The notes: a model not told the origin generated them from the letters alone. A DNA stretch of 64,000 nt from Sulfurimicrobium sp964552675 (GCA_964552675.1 CAZKHJ010000006.1:1-64000); one strand, 5' to 3'. Shown: positions 48,511 to 58,506, numbered from the stretch's first letter. A program made the numbers and translations.

Positions 48511-51321
48511 TCAGGGTTCCTGGGTGCTGGCCGGCTCCAGCAGTTCATCCAGCAGGGTGAGGAAATCCGTGATTTGCAGGGGCTTGGTCAGGTAGGCCAC
48601 AAAGCCGGCATCCAGGCCTTTCCTGATGTCACGCTCCATGGCGTTGGCCGTGATGGCGACGACCGGGATATGGCTGGTGGCCGGGTCGTTCTGCAGGTGG
48701 CGCAGGGCTTCATGGCCATCCATGCCGGGCAGGTTGATGTCGAGCAGGATGAGTTCGGGCTGATAGGCGCGGGCAATCTCCAGCCCCAGTTCGGCGGTGT
48801 GGGCGTCGAGTAGCGACAGGCCCTTGTGGGTGGAAATGATTTTTTTTACCAGACGCAGGTTGGCCGGGTTGTCCTCGACGTAGAGCAGGGTCCGCGCGGT
48901 GGCACAGGCGCCGGGTTCCGTAACCGTGTCGGGCTGTACTGGTGCTGCGGTTGCCTCGGCACAGGGCAGTTCGACCCAGAAAGTGCTGCCTGTGCCGGCT
49001 GCGCTTTCCACGCCGATGGTGCCGTTCATGGATTCAATCAGCCTTTTGGAAAGGGCCAGGCCGATGCCGGTGCCCTCGATGCCGTCGTAGACCGTTTCGA
49101 TGCGTTCGAACGGTTTGAACAGGCGGCCTTGTTCTTCCGCCGGAATGCCGCGCCCATTGTCGCTTACCGCGATTCTGACTGAACCGTGCATTGCAGGGTG
49201 GCAGCTGATTGCCACGTTGCCGCCCTCGTGGTTGTATTTGATGGCATTGGAGAGCAGGTTGAGCAGAATCTGGCGCAGGCGCAGGCGGTCGGCCAGAACC
49301 GCCTGGTTGCTGCAGATGCCGTCGGCGTTGATGTTCAGGCTGATACTGCGCCGGATTGCCAGGGACTGCACCAGGGCCGCGCATTCATCCACCAGCGGCC
49401 CGATGGATACGGCTTCCGGCGCCAGTTCCAGACGGCCGCTTTCGATGCGCGCCAGATCCAGCACTTCGTTGATCAGTTCCAGCAGATGGCTGCCGGCGTG
49501 CAGGATCTCGTAAATATTTTCCTGCTGGTCGGGAGAGAGCGGGTGCCGCGTGTCCGATTCGAGCAGTTGTCCGAACCCCAGGATGGCATTCATCGGCGTG
49601 CGCAGTTCGTGGCTCATGCGCGACAGGAACTCCGACTTGGCGCTGTTGGCCTGCTCGGCTTCCTCCTTGGCACGCCACAGATCAGCGGTGCGCTCGGCCA
49701 CGCGCTGTTCGAGCTGATCGTTGAGCTGGCCGAGGGCGAGTTCGGCCTGTTTGCGCTCGCTGATATCGCTGGTGACGCCGTTCCACAGGCTGTCCCCATT
49801 TTCCAGCAGGGTAGGGACCGATTCGATGAGGAACCAGCGGGTTTCGCCACGGATGACAAAGCGGCCTTCCCACCGGAAGGGCTGAAGGGTGCGCCCCGCT
49901 TCCTGGTTGAGGCGGATGAATTCATCCCGTTCTTCGGGATGGGCGCAGGCAAAAGCCGTGGCGCTGTCCGCCAGCACCTCCTGGGCGGACAGCCCCAGCA
50001 ACTGGCAGAAACGCGGACTGACGTAATCAAAGGCCATCGAGCCGTCGGCGCGGATGCGGAAGGTGTAGACCCCGACCGGGATGCGTTCGGCCAGTTCCTC
50101 ATATTGCTCCTTGCTCTGGCGCAAGGCCTCCTGCGCGAGCATGGATGCGGTGACATCCTGCACCGTGCCCACCGAACGCAGCGGCTTGCCGTGGCTGTCG
50201 AAATCCGAGACGCAGCGCTCGTGCACCCATTTGATGCGCCCGTCGGGCATCCGCAGCCGGTGGGTGATTTCGTAGGGGACCCGGGTTTCGAGCGAGTGGG
50301 TGTAGGCCAGGTTGACCGAATTGCGGTCGTCGGGATGAATGGCGTTGAGGAATGCCTCATAGGTGGCGCTGAACTGGCTCGGGTCGAGCTCGAACAGGCG
50401 GAAAATCCCGTCGCTCCAGCTCAGTTCGCCGCTGGCCAGGTTCAATTCCCAGTTGCCCATCTGGGCAAGGCGCTGTGCTTCCTCCAGGCGCTCCGTGCTG
50501 GTGCGCAGCGCCTGTTCCATGTGCTGGCGTGCGGTGATGTCGCGTGACAGCACGACGAAGCGCGGCGTACTGTCGGGGCCGGTGTGCTTGCGCGCGACGG
50601 AGAGTTCGAAGCACAGATTGCCCTGCGGCACGGACAGTTCGAGCTGCCTGCCATGGGAATGGCCTGTTTCGTGCGCTTCCTGCAATGCCTGCATGACGAT
50701 GCTGGCGGCCTCGGGCGGCAGCATGTCGGATACTTTCCGGTGCAGCAGTTCGTCGGCGGGCGCGGCCAGCAAGGCGGAACTCTGGGCATGGATGTCATGG
50801 TAGGTTCCGTCCAGGCCAAGCTCGAACAGCAGGTCGGGAATGGCGTCCAGCGTGGCTTCCAGCTGGTTTTGCGTGGCCAGCATGGCGGCTTCGGCCTGTT
50901 TTTGCGCGCTGATGTCGTGGTAGATGCAGAGGAAATACGGCTTGCCGCCGCTTTTCATCAGCAAGACGCTGACATGGACGTCGAGCAGTGTTCCGTTCTT
51001 GTGGCGGTGGCGGGTTTCGAAGATGTCCTGCCCGTGGCGGAAAATTTTTTGGATATGCGCCCGGGTCTGTTCCGGGCTTTCCTCTGCTTCATAGTCGGAA
51101 ATGCGCAGCATGGCGAATTCTTCCGCGCTGTAACCCAGCTGGCGGTGGGCGGCAGGGTTGAACTGTAATGGGAGGGCCGTTTCCGGATCAATGATTACCA
51201 GTCCGTCCGGTATCAGCGCGAACAGCGCGCCAAGGTGCTGGTTATCGTCGTTACGGTCGCACAGGGTTTGAGCATCCATCCCGGGCAGGGCTTCTGGGGG
51301 GGGCGGGGTTGAATCAAGCAT
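48511..51321 (-). CDS. Multi-PAS hybrid histidine kinase
   Basis: A 936-aa cytoplasmic hybrid kinase with about four PAS/PAC units (residues 29-540; PAC ends such as VGTVQDVTASM and WNGVTSDISERK). A coiled segment, HisKA (SRMSHELRTPMNAILGFGQL), HATPase (GIGLALSKRLIESMNG) and a receiver with Asp861 in LLDINLPGMDG follow. No transmembrane segment is seen. It lies 18 nt before the heme-sensing kinase gene on the same strand. The signal is unknown. Confidence 0.87.
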   Translation of the reverse strand: MLDSTPPPPEALPGMDAQTLCDRNDDNQHLGALFALIPDGLVIIDPETALPLQFNPAAHRQLGYSAEEFAMLRISDYEAEESPEQTRAHIQKIFRHGQDIFETRHRHKNGTLLDVHVSVLLMKSGGKPYFLCIYHDISAQKQAEAAMLATQNQLEATLDAIPDLLFELGLDGTYHDIHAQSSALLAAPADELLHRKVSDMLPPEAASIVMQALQEAHETGHSHGRQLELSVPQGNLCFELSVARKHTGPDSTPRFVVLSRDITARQHMEQALRTSTERLEEAQRLAQMGNWELNLASGELSWSDGIFRLFELDPSQFSATYEAFLNAIHPDDRNSVNLAYTHSLETRVPYEITHRLRMPDGRIKWVHERCVSDFDSHGKPLRSVGTVQDVTASMLAQEALRQSKEQYEELAERIPVGVYTFRIRADGSMAFDYVSPRFCQLLGLSAQEVLADSATAFACAHPEERDEFIRLNQEAGRTLQPFRWEGRFVIRGETRWFLIESVPTLLENGDSLWNGVTSDISERKQAELALGQLNDQLEQRVAERTADLWRAKEEAEQANSAKSEFLSRMSHELRTPMNAILGFGQLLESDTRHPLSPDQQENIYEILHAGSHLLELINEVLDLARIESGRLELAPEAVSIGPLVDECAALVQSLAIRRSISLNINADGICSNQAVLADRLRLRQILLNLLSNAIKYNHEGGNVAISCHPAMHGSVRIAVSDNGRGIPAEEQGRLFKPFERIETVYDGIEGTGIGLALSKRLIESMNGTIGVESAAGTGSTFWVELPCAEATAAPVQPDTVTEPGACATARTLLYVEDNPANLRLVKKIISTHKGLSLLDAHTAELGLEIARAYQPELILLDINLPGMDGHEALRHLQNDPATSHIPVVAITANAMERDIRKGLDAGFVAYLTKPLQITDFLTLLDELLEPASTQEP

Positions 51322-51426
51322 CCGGCGACTCCACGTTTTTTGGGCGAGGTGAGGGATTAATAGTAGCTGAGGGAGGCCATGCTGGAAAGAAGAATGGTTC
51401 TCATCCAGGCCGGCTGGTGTGCCATG

Positions 51427-53346
51427 TCATGCCTTCAGTCTGATGCATTCATCAATTATCCCGAGGAAGCGCTGCACATCCAGCGGTTTGGTCAGGTAAT
51501 CGTTGAAGCCGGCTTCCATGCCGCGCTGGATATCGCGCTCGGTGGTGTTGGCGGTGAGCGCCACGATGGGCGTGTGTTGCCCCCACGGTTCGGCGCGCAG
51601 CCTGGCCAGCACCTTGAAACCATCCATGTCCGGCATGTTGATATCCAGAACGATCAGGTCGGGACGTTTGTCTGCCGCGAGCGCCAGGCCGATGGCCGGG
51701 GTGTGCGCGGTAATCAGGTGGATGCCGTGGCGCCGGGCGAGCAGTTTGCTCATGCGCTTGAGATTGGATGGATTGTCGTCCACATAGAGAATGGTGAACT
51801 GTTCCATGGGCGCACTGCTGTTGAGGTGAAGGTCAGGGCAGGCCGGTGAGCCTTCGGCCAGCAGCTCGATCCAGAAGGTGCTGCCCACGCCGGCCGTGCT
51901 GTCCGCGCCGATGCTGCCGCCCATCAGTTCGACCAGCTGGCGGCTGATGCTGAGGCCGATGCCGGTTCCGGCGATGTGGCCGTTTTCCTCGCCGAGCCGG
52001 TTGAATGGCTGGAACAGCTCGCCCATGCGTGCGGCGGGAATGCCCTGGCCGCTATCGGATACCAGGATACGAACCTGGCCGTCTCCGGTGGAGGCGATGC
52101 GCACCCTGATGCTGCCGTTGGGGCGGTTGTATTTGACCGCATTCGACATGAGATTGATCAGCACCTGCTTGAGGCGCATGCGGTCGGCACGCAGCATCAT
52201 GTCTCCGGGTGGATCGGCTTCAATGCTGATACCGTGCGTATCGGCCAGCGGCTGGATCAGGGTGATGCATTCATCGAGCACTTCGGCATAATCCACCGCT
52301 TCGATCGAGAGCTCGATGTTGCCGGATTCGATCCGGGCCAGGTTCAGTACCTCGTTGATCAGGTCCATCAGGTGGGTGCCGGCCTTGAGTATCTCCTGCA
52401 CGCTGCCATGCTGGTCCTCATTCAGGCTGCCGTCGTATTCCAGCAGTTGCGAGAAGCCGAGGATGGCATTCATCGGGGTGCGCAGTTCGTGCGACATGCT
52501 GGAAAGAAAGTCGGATTTGGCGCGGCTGGCGCGCTCGGCCTCGTTCTTGGCGGCGATCAGCGCCTGCTCGGCCTGTTTCAGGCTGGAAATGTCGAGGCCA
52601 GTGCCGATCAGGCAATGTTCGCCATTGAATTCAAGCGCCGCGCCCTGGAAATAGTAGGGAATGATTTTTCCCGATTTGGAGATCAGGGTGGATTCGACTT
52701 CCGCCTTGCCCTTCTCCATGCATTCCTGAATTTTTCCCATAACGCGGCCGCGTTCGGCTTCGGGAATGCAATCCAGCGGGGTCATGTGCTCGATTTCTGC
52801 TGCGCTGTAGCCGGTGACGCGGCTGAAACTGTCGTTGGTCTTGAGGAAGCGGCCCGCAGCGGAGAAGACATAGAAAATTCCCGGCAGGGCGTTGATGGCG
52901 GCGTCGGAGAAATCGCGCTCGGCGCGCAGATTCGCCTCCACTTCCATGAGCAGGGTGATGTCGGTGCGCAGGGAAATATACTGGTAGGGCAGCCCTTCTT
53001 CATCGAGAAAAGGCACGATGGAAGATTCCACCCAGTAGGAATGCCCGTCCTTGGCACGGTTGCAGACTACCCCTTGCCAGGTCCTGCCGCTGGCAATGGT
53101 GTCCCACATTTCGGCGTAAAAGCTGTCGGGATGTTTGCCGGATTTGAGAATGCGGTGGTTTTGCCCGAGCAGTTCGTCTGCCCGGTAGCCGCTGACCTGG
53201 CAGAATTTGTCATTGACGAAGGTGATGGTCCCGGACGCATCGGCAATGCTCATGATGGCATGCTGGTTCAGGGCGCAGCCCAGGTCGGCGCATTGCTGCA
53301 GGGTCAGCTCTGGTAGCGCAGCCTGTCGTACAGGGGGCTGATTCAT
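51427..53346 (-). CDS. PAS hybrid histidine kinase
   Basis: A 639-aa hybrid kinase with two PAS units. The first (MSIADASGTITFVNDKFCQV, SGYRADELLGQNHRILKSG) is of the aerotaxis/NifL type; the second covers about residues 140-260. HisKA (SSMSHELRTPMNAILGFSQL), HATPase (GIGLSISRQLVELMGG) and a receiver with Asp568 in VLDINMPDMDG complete it. It is the first of three paralogous kinases in leftward order. The NifL-like PAS could hold a flavin, an inference only. Confidence 0.87.
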   Translation of the reverse strand: MNQPPVRQAALPELTLQQCADLGCALNQHAIMSIADASGTITFVNDKFCQVSGYRADELLGQNHRILKSGKHPDSFYAEMWDTIASGRTWQGVVCNRAKDGHSYWVESSIVPFLDEEGLPYQYISLRTDITLLMEVEANLRAERDFSDAAINALPGIFYVFSAAGRFLKTNDSFSRVTGYSAAEIEHMTPLDCIPEAERGRVMGKIQECMEKGKAEVESTLISKSGKIIPYYFQGAALEFNGEHCLIGTGLDISSLKQAEQALIAAKNEAERASRAKSDFLSSMSHELRTPMNAILGFSQLLEYDGSLNEDQHGSVQEILKAGTHLMDLINEVLNLARIESGNIELSIEAVDYAEVLDECITLIQPLADTHGISIEADPPGDMMLRADRMRLKQVLINLMSNAVKYNRPNGSIRVRIASTGDGQVRILVSDSGQGIPAARMGELFQPFNRLGEENGHIAGTGIGLSISRQLVELMGGSIGADSTAGVGSTFWIELLAEGSPACPDLHLNSSAPMEQFTILYVDDNPSNLKRMSKLLARRHGIHLITAHTPAIGLALAADKRPDLIVLDINMPDMDGFKVLARLRAEPWGQHTPIVALTANTTERDIQRGMEAGFNDYLTKPLDVQRFLGIIDECIRLKA

Positions 53347-53459
53347 GTCCGTTTCCCTTGGGGTGGCGTCCTGAAGCCTGGAGCGCTCTGGTTTTTAGAT
53401 TTGCTCTAAAAAATTATATGCCATTGAACGGGCTGCCGTCATCCTTCTTGCTGGTTATG

Positions 53460-53813
53460 CTAATGTACTGATTGCTTTGCGGTTTTGAACAGGCGGGCAT
53501 AGAGAATTGCGCTGAGAAAAAAGACCGTGCTCAGCCCTGTTTCAACCAGGCCCAGCGTGGCGCCCAGGCCGTGGTCCGACCAGGCGCGCACCACCCCTTC
53601 GGTGAAATAGAGCAGGATCAGCATCGCGGCCCACTGGTAGGTGTAAACCTTGCCGCGCAGGATGCCGAACAGGGGCAGCAGCAGCGGCACGGCCTTGACC
53701 ACCAGCAGCGAGCCGCCGGGGCGCACCGGGGCGAGCCAGCCTTCCCAGGCGAGGCAGAGCAGAATCAGCCCGATCAGGCTGGTGATGGCGCCGTAGTGAT
53801 AAAGGTTTTTCAT
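53460..53813 (-). CDS. DUF2069 membrane protein
   Basis: A 117-aa protein with four transmembrane helices: YGAITSLIGLILLCLAWEGW, VVKAVPLLLPLFGIL, YQWAAMLILLYFTEGVVRAW and a final ETGLSTVFFLSAILYARLF. This is the DUF2069 (UPF0397-like small membrane) pattern commonly found beside wrbA. Its start overlaps the stop of the HugZ-like gene. Function unknown. Confidence 0.82.
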   Translation of the reverse strand: MKNLYHYGAITSLIGLILLCLAWEGWLAPVRPGGSLLVVKAVPLLLPLFGILRGKVYTYQWAAMLILLYFTEGVVRAWSDHGLGATLGLVETGLSTVFFLSAILYARLFKTAKQSVH

Positions 53814-54286
53814 GCAAAAGCTTGCCCGGTCATGGTGCTCAGGAAATCGCCGGGCGCAATCCAGCGCGCGGCGCCGAAGCCGCCGATATAGCGCAGCTGT
53901 GCAGGTTCGATGCGGCAGAAAAAGAAATCCAGCGCGAAATATTGTTCCGCCGCGGGGAAATGGCGCAGATAGAGGGGTTTCAGCGTGGCGCTTTCTTCCT
54001 CTCCGAGCCGCCGTGCTTCACCTACCAGGGTGAGGCGCGGGCTGGCCTGCACCTCGCTGGCCGTGCCTTGCACCAGCAGGCTGACGCGCGGGTCGGCGGC
54101 AATGTTCCGGCTGTGCTCCGCCAGTGCGCTGATCAGGAACACCGGCCGCCCGGAGGGATCGGTGAAATAATCCACCCCTGTGACGAAGGGGTGGCCGCCC
54201 AGCCGCTGGGAAAGCGTGGCCAGCGCCCCGCTGTGCTGGCTATACAGCAGCTGGCAGGCAGCCAGGATGTCGGGGTGGTTGGCCAT
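53810..54286 (-). CDS. HugZ/pyridoxamine-phosphate-oxidase-fold protein
   Basis: A 158-aa split-barrel flavin/heme-type protein: CQLLYSQHSGALATLSQRLG, GRPVFLISALAEHSRNIAAD and ARLTLVGEARRL-like strands, ending in FGAARWIAPGDF. HugZ homologues bind or break down heme; others bind FMN. The start MANHPDIL at 54286 overlaps the wrbA stop by one base. It sits in a wrbA-HugZ-DUF2069 unit. Confidence 0.75.
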   Translation of the reverse strand: MANHPDILAACQLLYSQHSGALATLSQRLGGHPFVTGVDYFTDPSGRPVFLISALAEHSRNIAADPRVSLLVQGTASEVQASPRLTLVGEARRLGEEESATLKPLYLRHFPAAEQYFALDFFFCRIEPAQLRYIGGFGAARWIAPGDFLSTMTGQAFA

Positions 54287-54879
54287 TATCGCGCCAGTTT
54301 CAGCGCGGTTTCCGCCAGCCGTTTGCCCAGAGCGAGGCACAGCCTGCGTTCTTCCTCGCTAAACGGCCTGTTGCCGTCCGCTCCGGCCACGTGGCTGGCG
54401 CCGTAGGGCGTGCCGCCGCTGGTGGTGGCGGTCAGTTCGGGGTTGGAGTATGGCAGACCGACGATCACCATGCCGTGGTGCAGCAGCGGCACCATCATGG
54501 AAAACAGCGTGGCTTCCTGGCCGCCGTGCATGCTGGCGGTGGAAGTGAACAGCGCCGCCGGCTTGCCGATCAGCGCGCCCTTGAGCCATTGCGGCGTGGT
54601 GCCGTCCCAGAAGTATTTCAGCGGCGCCGCCATGTTGCCGAAACGGGTCGGACTGCCCAGCGCCAGGCCAACGCATTCTTCCAGGTCCTTCAGTTCGACA
54701 TAGGGGGCGCCGGTGTCGGGAATGGCATCTTCCACCGCCTCGCATACCGTGGAAATTCTGGGCACGGTACGGAGGCGCGCGCTGGCGCCGGGAACCTGTT
54801 CCACGCCGCGCGCGATCAGTTGCGCCATTTCCTTCACTGCGCCGTGCAGGCTGTAATAAAGCACCAGAATTTCGCTCAT
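54286..54879 (-). CDS. wrbA: NAD(P)H:quinone oxidoreductase WrbA
   Basis: A 197-aa flavodoxin-fold quinone reductase. The FMN loop is ILVLYYSLHGAVKEMAQLIA, with SPTRFGNMAAPLKYFWDG, STASMHGGQEATLFSM and YGASHVAG, all WrbA hallmarks. It performs two-electron quinone reduction, limiting semiquinones. It is first in a leftward unit with the HugZ-like and DUF2069 genes and divergent from yihY. Confidence 0.92.
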   Translation of the reverse strand: MSEILVLYYSLHGAVKEMAQLIARGVEQVPGASARLRTVPRISTVCEAVEDAIPDTGAPYVELKDLEECVGLALGSPTRFGNMAAPLKYFWDGTTPQWLKGALIGKPAALFTSTASMHGGQEATLFSMMVPLLHHGMVIVGLPYSNPELTATTSGGTPYGASHVAGADGNRPFSEEERRLCLALGKRLAETALKLAR

Positions 54880-54939
54880 TGTCGTTCTCAAGGGGGGGAA
54901 ATATGCCTATTATACGGCGTTCTCATTCCATTCATTCCC

Positions 54940-56166
54940 ATGCGCCGTGCACTCCTCGAACTGTTGAGCTTTTTGCGTTTTCTGGCGCGGCGTTTCGGCG
55001 AGGATCGTTGCATCCAGATCGCCGCCAGCCTGACCTACACCACGCTGCTGTCGCTGGTGCCGCTGATCGTCATTGCCCTGATGGTGATGTCGGCATTTCC
55101 GGCGTTTACCGACCTGATGACCCAGCTCAAGATTTTCCTGCTCACCAATATGGTGCCGGAGGCTGCGGGCAAGATCATCACCGTGTACATGCACCAGTTC
55201 TCCGAGAAGGCCATGCGCCTCACCGCTGCGGGTATCGCCGCGCTGGGCGTGACGGCCCTGATGCTGATGCTGACCATCGAGCATGCTTTCAACCTGATCT
55301 GGCGCGTGCGCACGCCGCGCCCGCTGCTGCAGCGGATTCTCACCTACTGGGCGGTGCTGACGCTGGGGCCGCTGTCGATCGGTGCCAGCCTGTCGCTGAC
55401 TTCCTACCTGGTGAGCTATTCGCTCGGCTATGTCGCTTTCATCCCCCTGCTGGGGGTGATCGTCCTGAAAATCGTCCCGGTCGTGATCACGACGGTTGCC
55501 TTTTCCCTGCTTTATCTTGCTGTGCCCAACCGTTACGTGCCGGTCCGCCATGCCCTGGCCGGCGGACTGGTGGCAGGCGTCGGCCTGGAACTGATGAGCC
55601 GGGCCTTTACCGCCTACATCCTGCATTTTTCCAGCTATACCCTGGTCTATGGCGCGTTCGCCAGCCTGCCGGTATTTCTGCTGTGGATTTACCTGTCCTG
55701 GCTGGTGGTGGTGAGCGGCGCGGTGGTGGCGGCCTCGCTGTCCTACTGGAGCGGTGGCGCATGGCGCATCGAGCGCACGGCGGGGCGGCGCTGTTTTGAT
55801 GCGCTGCGGCTGTTGCGGGTGCTGCGCCAGGGACAGCAGCGTGCCGAGGTGATGAGTTTGCAGCTGTTGCGGCAGGAAACGCGGTTGACGCTGGATGAGC
55901 TTGAAGATATTTTGCGCCAGCTGCGCGATGCCGGGATGGTGGAGCGGACGACGCGGCAGGGCTGGGTGCTGGCACGCAGTGCTGCCGATATCCGGCTGGC
56001 CGAGGTGTTCCGGCTGTTCGTGTTCACTCCGGAAACCGTTGCGCCGGGAAGCGACGATCAGGCGCTAGGGGAGCTGGCGCAGCGGCTTTCCGGCCATTTC
56101 GAGGAAGCCCTGGCCGGGACGCTGGAAGACTTGTTCAGGGATTCCCTTATGCCTGAAGCGTGGTGA
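54940..56166 (+). CDS. YihY/BrkB-family membrane protein
   Basis: A 408-aa protein with six transmembrane helices in the YihY (virulence factor BrkB, UPF0761) pattern: DRCIQIAASLTYTTLLSLVP, the HAFNLIWRVRTPRPLLQRI region and ASLPVFLLWIYLSWLVVVSG. A C-terminal winged-helix-like extension (LRQETRLTLDELEDILRQL, DAGMVERTTRQGW) is seen in beta- and gammaproteobacterial members. The start at 54940 is chosen at MRRALLELLSF; upstream frame is antisense to wrbA. Its end overlaps the convergent gene by 20 nt. Not a nuclease, despite old names. Confidence 0.86.
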   Translation: MRRALLELLSFLRFLARRFGEDRCIQIAASLTYTTLLSLVPLIVIALMVMSAFPAFTDLMTQLKIFLLTNMVPEAAGKIITVYMHQFSEKAMRLTAAGIAALGVTALMLMLTIEHAFNLIWRVRTPRPLLQRILTYWAVLTLGPLSIGASLSLTSYLVSYSLGYVAFIPLLGVIVLKIVPVVITTVAFSLLYLAVPNRYVPVRHALAGGLVAGVGLELMSRAFTAYILHFSSYTLVYGAFASLPVFLLWIYLSWLVVVSGAVVAASLSYWSGGAWRIERTAGRRCFDALRLLRVLRQGQQRAEVMSLQLLRQETRLTLDELEDILRQLRDAGMVERTTRQGWVLARSAADIRLAEVFRLFVFTPETVAPGSDDQALGELAQRLSGHFEEALAGTLEDLFRDSLMPEAW

Positions 56167-57757
56167 ATTCGAACAGGTCGAAGGTGGCGGTCTGTTCCAG
56201 CAGTTTGCTGGCGCGCACGTTTTGCGGCCGGCCCATGCCTTCGAGCATGAATTCGCGCTGAGGCTGGAAGCTGCCGCGCAGCGCCAGCAGGGTGGAAGGC
56301 TGCTTCAGCGCGGGAATTTCCGGCAGCACCAGCGCCGGCTGGAAAAGGGTGCCGGCGCTGGCGATCACTGGCCGCACCATGACCGGCGTGGCGGTGGGGG
56401 CGATCATCTGGGCGCCGAGTTGCAGGTGGCTGGGATTTTCGCTGCTCACCCAGCGAACCACGCCTATATTCCAGGCTTCACTGCCCTCCGGGCGCAGGCC
56501 GATGATTTCCCCGACCCGCACATAGGCATCGGTCTTGGGGTCCTTGGCAAGGGCCAGTCCGCCCGCGCTTTCATTGATGATGAGCCAGTTTTTCGTTACA
56601 TAGGTTTGATGGCTGGTCTTGTCGAGCGGGGAGTCGGCCAGTTCCAGGGTGATTTCCGTATCCGGATTTTCGTCTGGCGTTTCTTCTTTGGCGGCAAGGT
56701 CCTTGCCGGTTTCCTCGGAAAGAAAGTAGTGGATGGCGCGGATGCCGGCGCAGATATCCATCCGCGCATTGTTCTGGATGCGGGTGAAAATCCGCTTGGG
56801 CGCAATGCCCCAGTGCTTGAGCATGCGCCGCAGCAGGTTGGGGAAACCGAAATCCTTGGCACTGACCGGGAGCAGCAACGCCTTGGGGTCGACGCCGCTT
56901 TCCAGGCGCTGGATCTGCTGGTGCAGCAGGCGCGCCAGTTCGATGGTGTTGAGCAGGATATCGGTGCGCGCATCGGTGACCGTGGTGTCATGCGCCAGCG
57001 CCCGTGGCGGCTTGTCGCTGTCGAGACGCACCAGAAAGAAACCCGAGGTGTTGCTGGTCTGCATCAGCGGCTGCAGATGGGCATGGCCGCCAAAGTTGGA
57101 AAGATAGTCGAGCACCTTGTTGACCTCGCCCTGCATCAGGCGGTAGGGGTCGAGCAGGGCCAGCAGCAGCGCCTGTTTGTAGGCCAGGTTGACGCTGCTC
57201 TGCTGGCCGTGGTTTTGCACCGCTTCGTCCTGTATGCCATTTTCCACCGCATACATGAACAGGGTGTGCATTTCCGCCCATACTCCGGCAGGGGTAGGGG
57301 CATAGGTCTGGTAACACACCACCAGCATGTGCCCCAGGCTGGCGATGGCGCGTTCCACCACCAGCGGCAGCTGCTTGTTGCCGCCAAAGCTCAGGCGTTT
57401 GGTGGCGTGCTCGGTAAGAATGATTTTGTAGCCGTAGGCCAGCTCGGTTTGCAGCTGGCGCGCATGGCTGGCGATCAGCCGGCTTTTCTCGGGCAGCGGC
57501 AGGGGCTGGCCGGAGTATTGTTCTTCCAGCGCCGGCATCAGGCTGGTGATGGTGGCGCGAAACAGTTCGAGCAGCTTGAGGCGCGTATCCTCGGCGACTT
57601 TGCTGCGATTGAGCGCGCTCAGCCCGTCCAGCAGCGCGCGCGAGGCCTCGTTCAGGTTGGAAAGCGGCAAGTCGGTCAGCCATTCGGCGACTTGCTTGGG
57701 GCGCGTTTCTACGGTTAAATTCTGTTCCGGCGTGGGTACGGAAAGTTTGATGGTCAT
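56147..57757 (-). CDS. PilZ-like c-di-GMP effector candidate
   Basis: A 536-aa soluble protein. The N-terminal 350 residues are helical and unassigned (ELAYGYKIILTEHATKRLSF, GVWAEMHTLFMYAVENG). The C-terminal part has a PilZ-like barrel: KNWLIINESAGGLALAKDP and RVGEIIGLRPEGSEAWNIGV, where NESAGG recalls the (D/N)xSxxG motif. Homologues in betaproteobacteria are annotated as PilZ-related or hypothetical. It is divergent from yqhA (170 nt between, AT-rich, no clear motif). Confidence 0.6.
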   Translation of the reverse strand: MTIKLSVPTPEQNLTVETRPKQVAEWLTDLPLSNLNEASRALLDGLSALNRSKVAEDTRLKLLELFRATITSLMPALEEQYSGQPLPLPEKSRLIASHARQLQTELAYGYKIILTEHATKRLSFGGNKQLPLVVERAIASLGHMLVVCYQTYAPTPAGVWAEMHTLFMYAVENGIQDEAVQNHGQQSSVNLAYKQALLLALLDPYRLMQGEVNKVLDYLSNFGGHAHLQPLMQTSNTSGFFLVRLDSDKPPRALAHDTTVTDARTDILLNTIELARLLHQQIQRLESGVDPKALLLPVSAKDFGFPNLLRRMLKHWGIAPKRIFTRIQNNARMDICAGIRAIHYFLSEETGKDLAAKEETPDENPDTEITLELADSPLDKTSHQTYVTKNWLIINESAGGLALAKDPKTDAYVRVGEIIGLRPEGSEAWNIGVVRWVSSENPSHLQLGAQMIAPTATPVMVRPVIASAGTLFQPALVLPEIPALKQPSTLLALRGSFQPQREFMLEGMGRPQNVRASKLLEQTATFDLFEFTTLQA

Positions 57758-57927
57758 GGTGACGTATTTCCCCTGCCTGTCGTTTTATATGTTTTCAACA
57801 TTGATTCTAGAAACAATCTTCCGGTTTGTAAAACATTTATCCGGGTTCAAACTGCGTAAAATAACGGGTTTGGCACAATTCTCAGAGGTTTCCCCTCTTG
57901 GGATTCTAAATTCAGGTGATTTAAATA

Positions 57928-58506
57928 ATGATGGATCTGCTTGAGAAGCTGTTTGAAGGGGCCTTGTGGCGCAGCCGCTATATCGTATTGTTTGCCGTGG
58001 TGGCGAGCATGGCAGCAGGCATGGCGATTTTTTACATGGCCACGGTGGATGTGGTGTATCTCATCATGCACATTGCCCACTATGCCGATCCGTCGCTGGC
58101 CTCCGAAACGCGCAAGGTGCTTCATGATGACACCATTACCCATATCGTCGAGGTGGTGGATGGCTATCTGCTGGCGACGGTGATGCTGATTTTCTCTCTC
58201 GGCATGTACGAGCTGTTCATCAGCGATATTGACGAAGCGCATGGCAGCAAGGCGTCGAGCAAGATCCTGGTGATCGAAAGCCTTGATGACCTCAAGGCGC
58301 GCCTGGCCAAGGTCATCCTGATGATCCTGATCGTGACGCTGTTCGAGCAGGCGCTCAAAATGGAAATGCACACCACGCTCGATCTGCTCTATCTCGGCGG
58401 CAGCCTGTCGCTGATCGGCCTGGCCCTGTACCTGACCCATGCCGCTGATGCGCATGGCGGCGAGAAACACGGGGAAGAGTCGGAGCCGGACAAACATGGC
58501 CACTAA
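57928..58506 (+). CDS. YqhA/UPF0114 family membrane protein
   Basis: A 192-aa protein with three transmembrane helices and the UPF0114 pattern: ALWRSRYIVLFAVVASMAAG, VVDGYLLATVMLIFSLGMYE then LFISDID, and LARVILM-type segment before EQALKMEMHTTLDLLYLGG. A His/Glu-rich tail (HAADAHGGEKHGEESEPDK) follows and may bind metal. The next gene starts inside its last codons. Function unknown. Confidence 0.85.
   Translation: MMDLLEKLFEGALWRSRYIVLFAVVASMAAGMAIFYMATVDVVYLIMHIAHYADPSLASETRKVLHDDTITHIVEVVDGYLLATVMLIFSLGMYELFISDIDEAHGSKASSKILVIESLDDLKARLAKVILMILIVTLFEQALKMEMHTTLDLLYLGGSLSLIGLALYLTHAADAHGGEKHGEESEPDKHGH

Noticed and set aside
54391..54939. Long N-terminal extension of YihY
   Set aside because: The extension is antisense to wrbA; the family start fits MRRALLELL at 54940.
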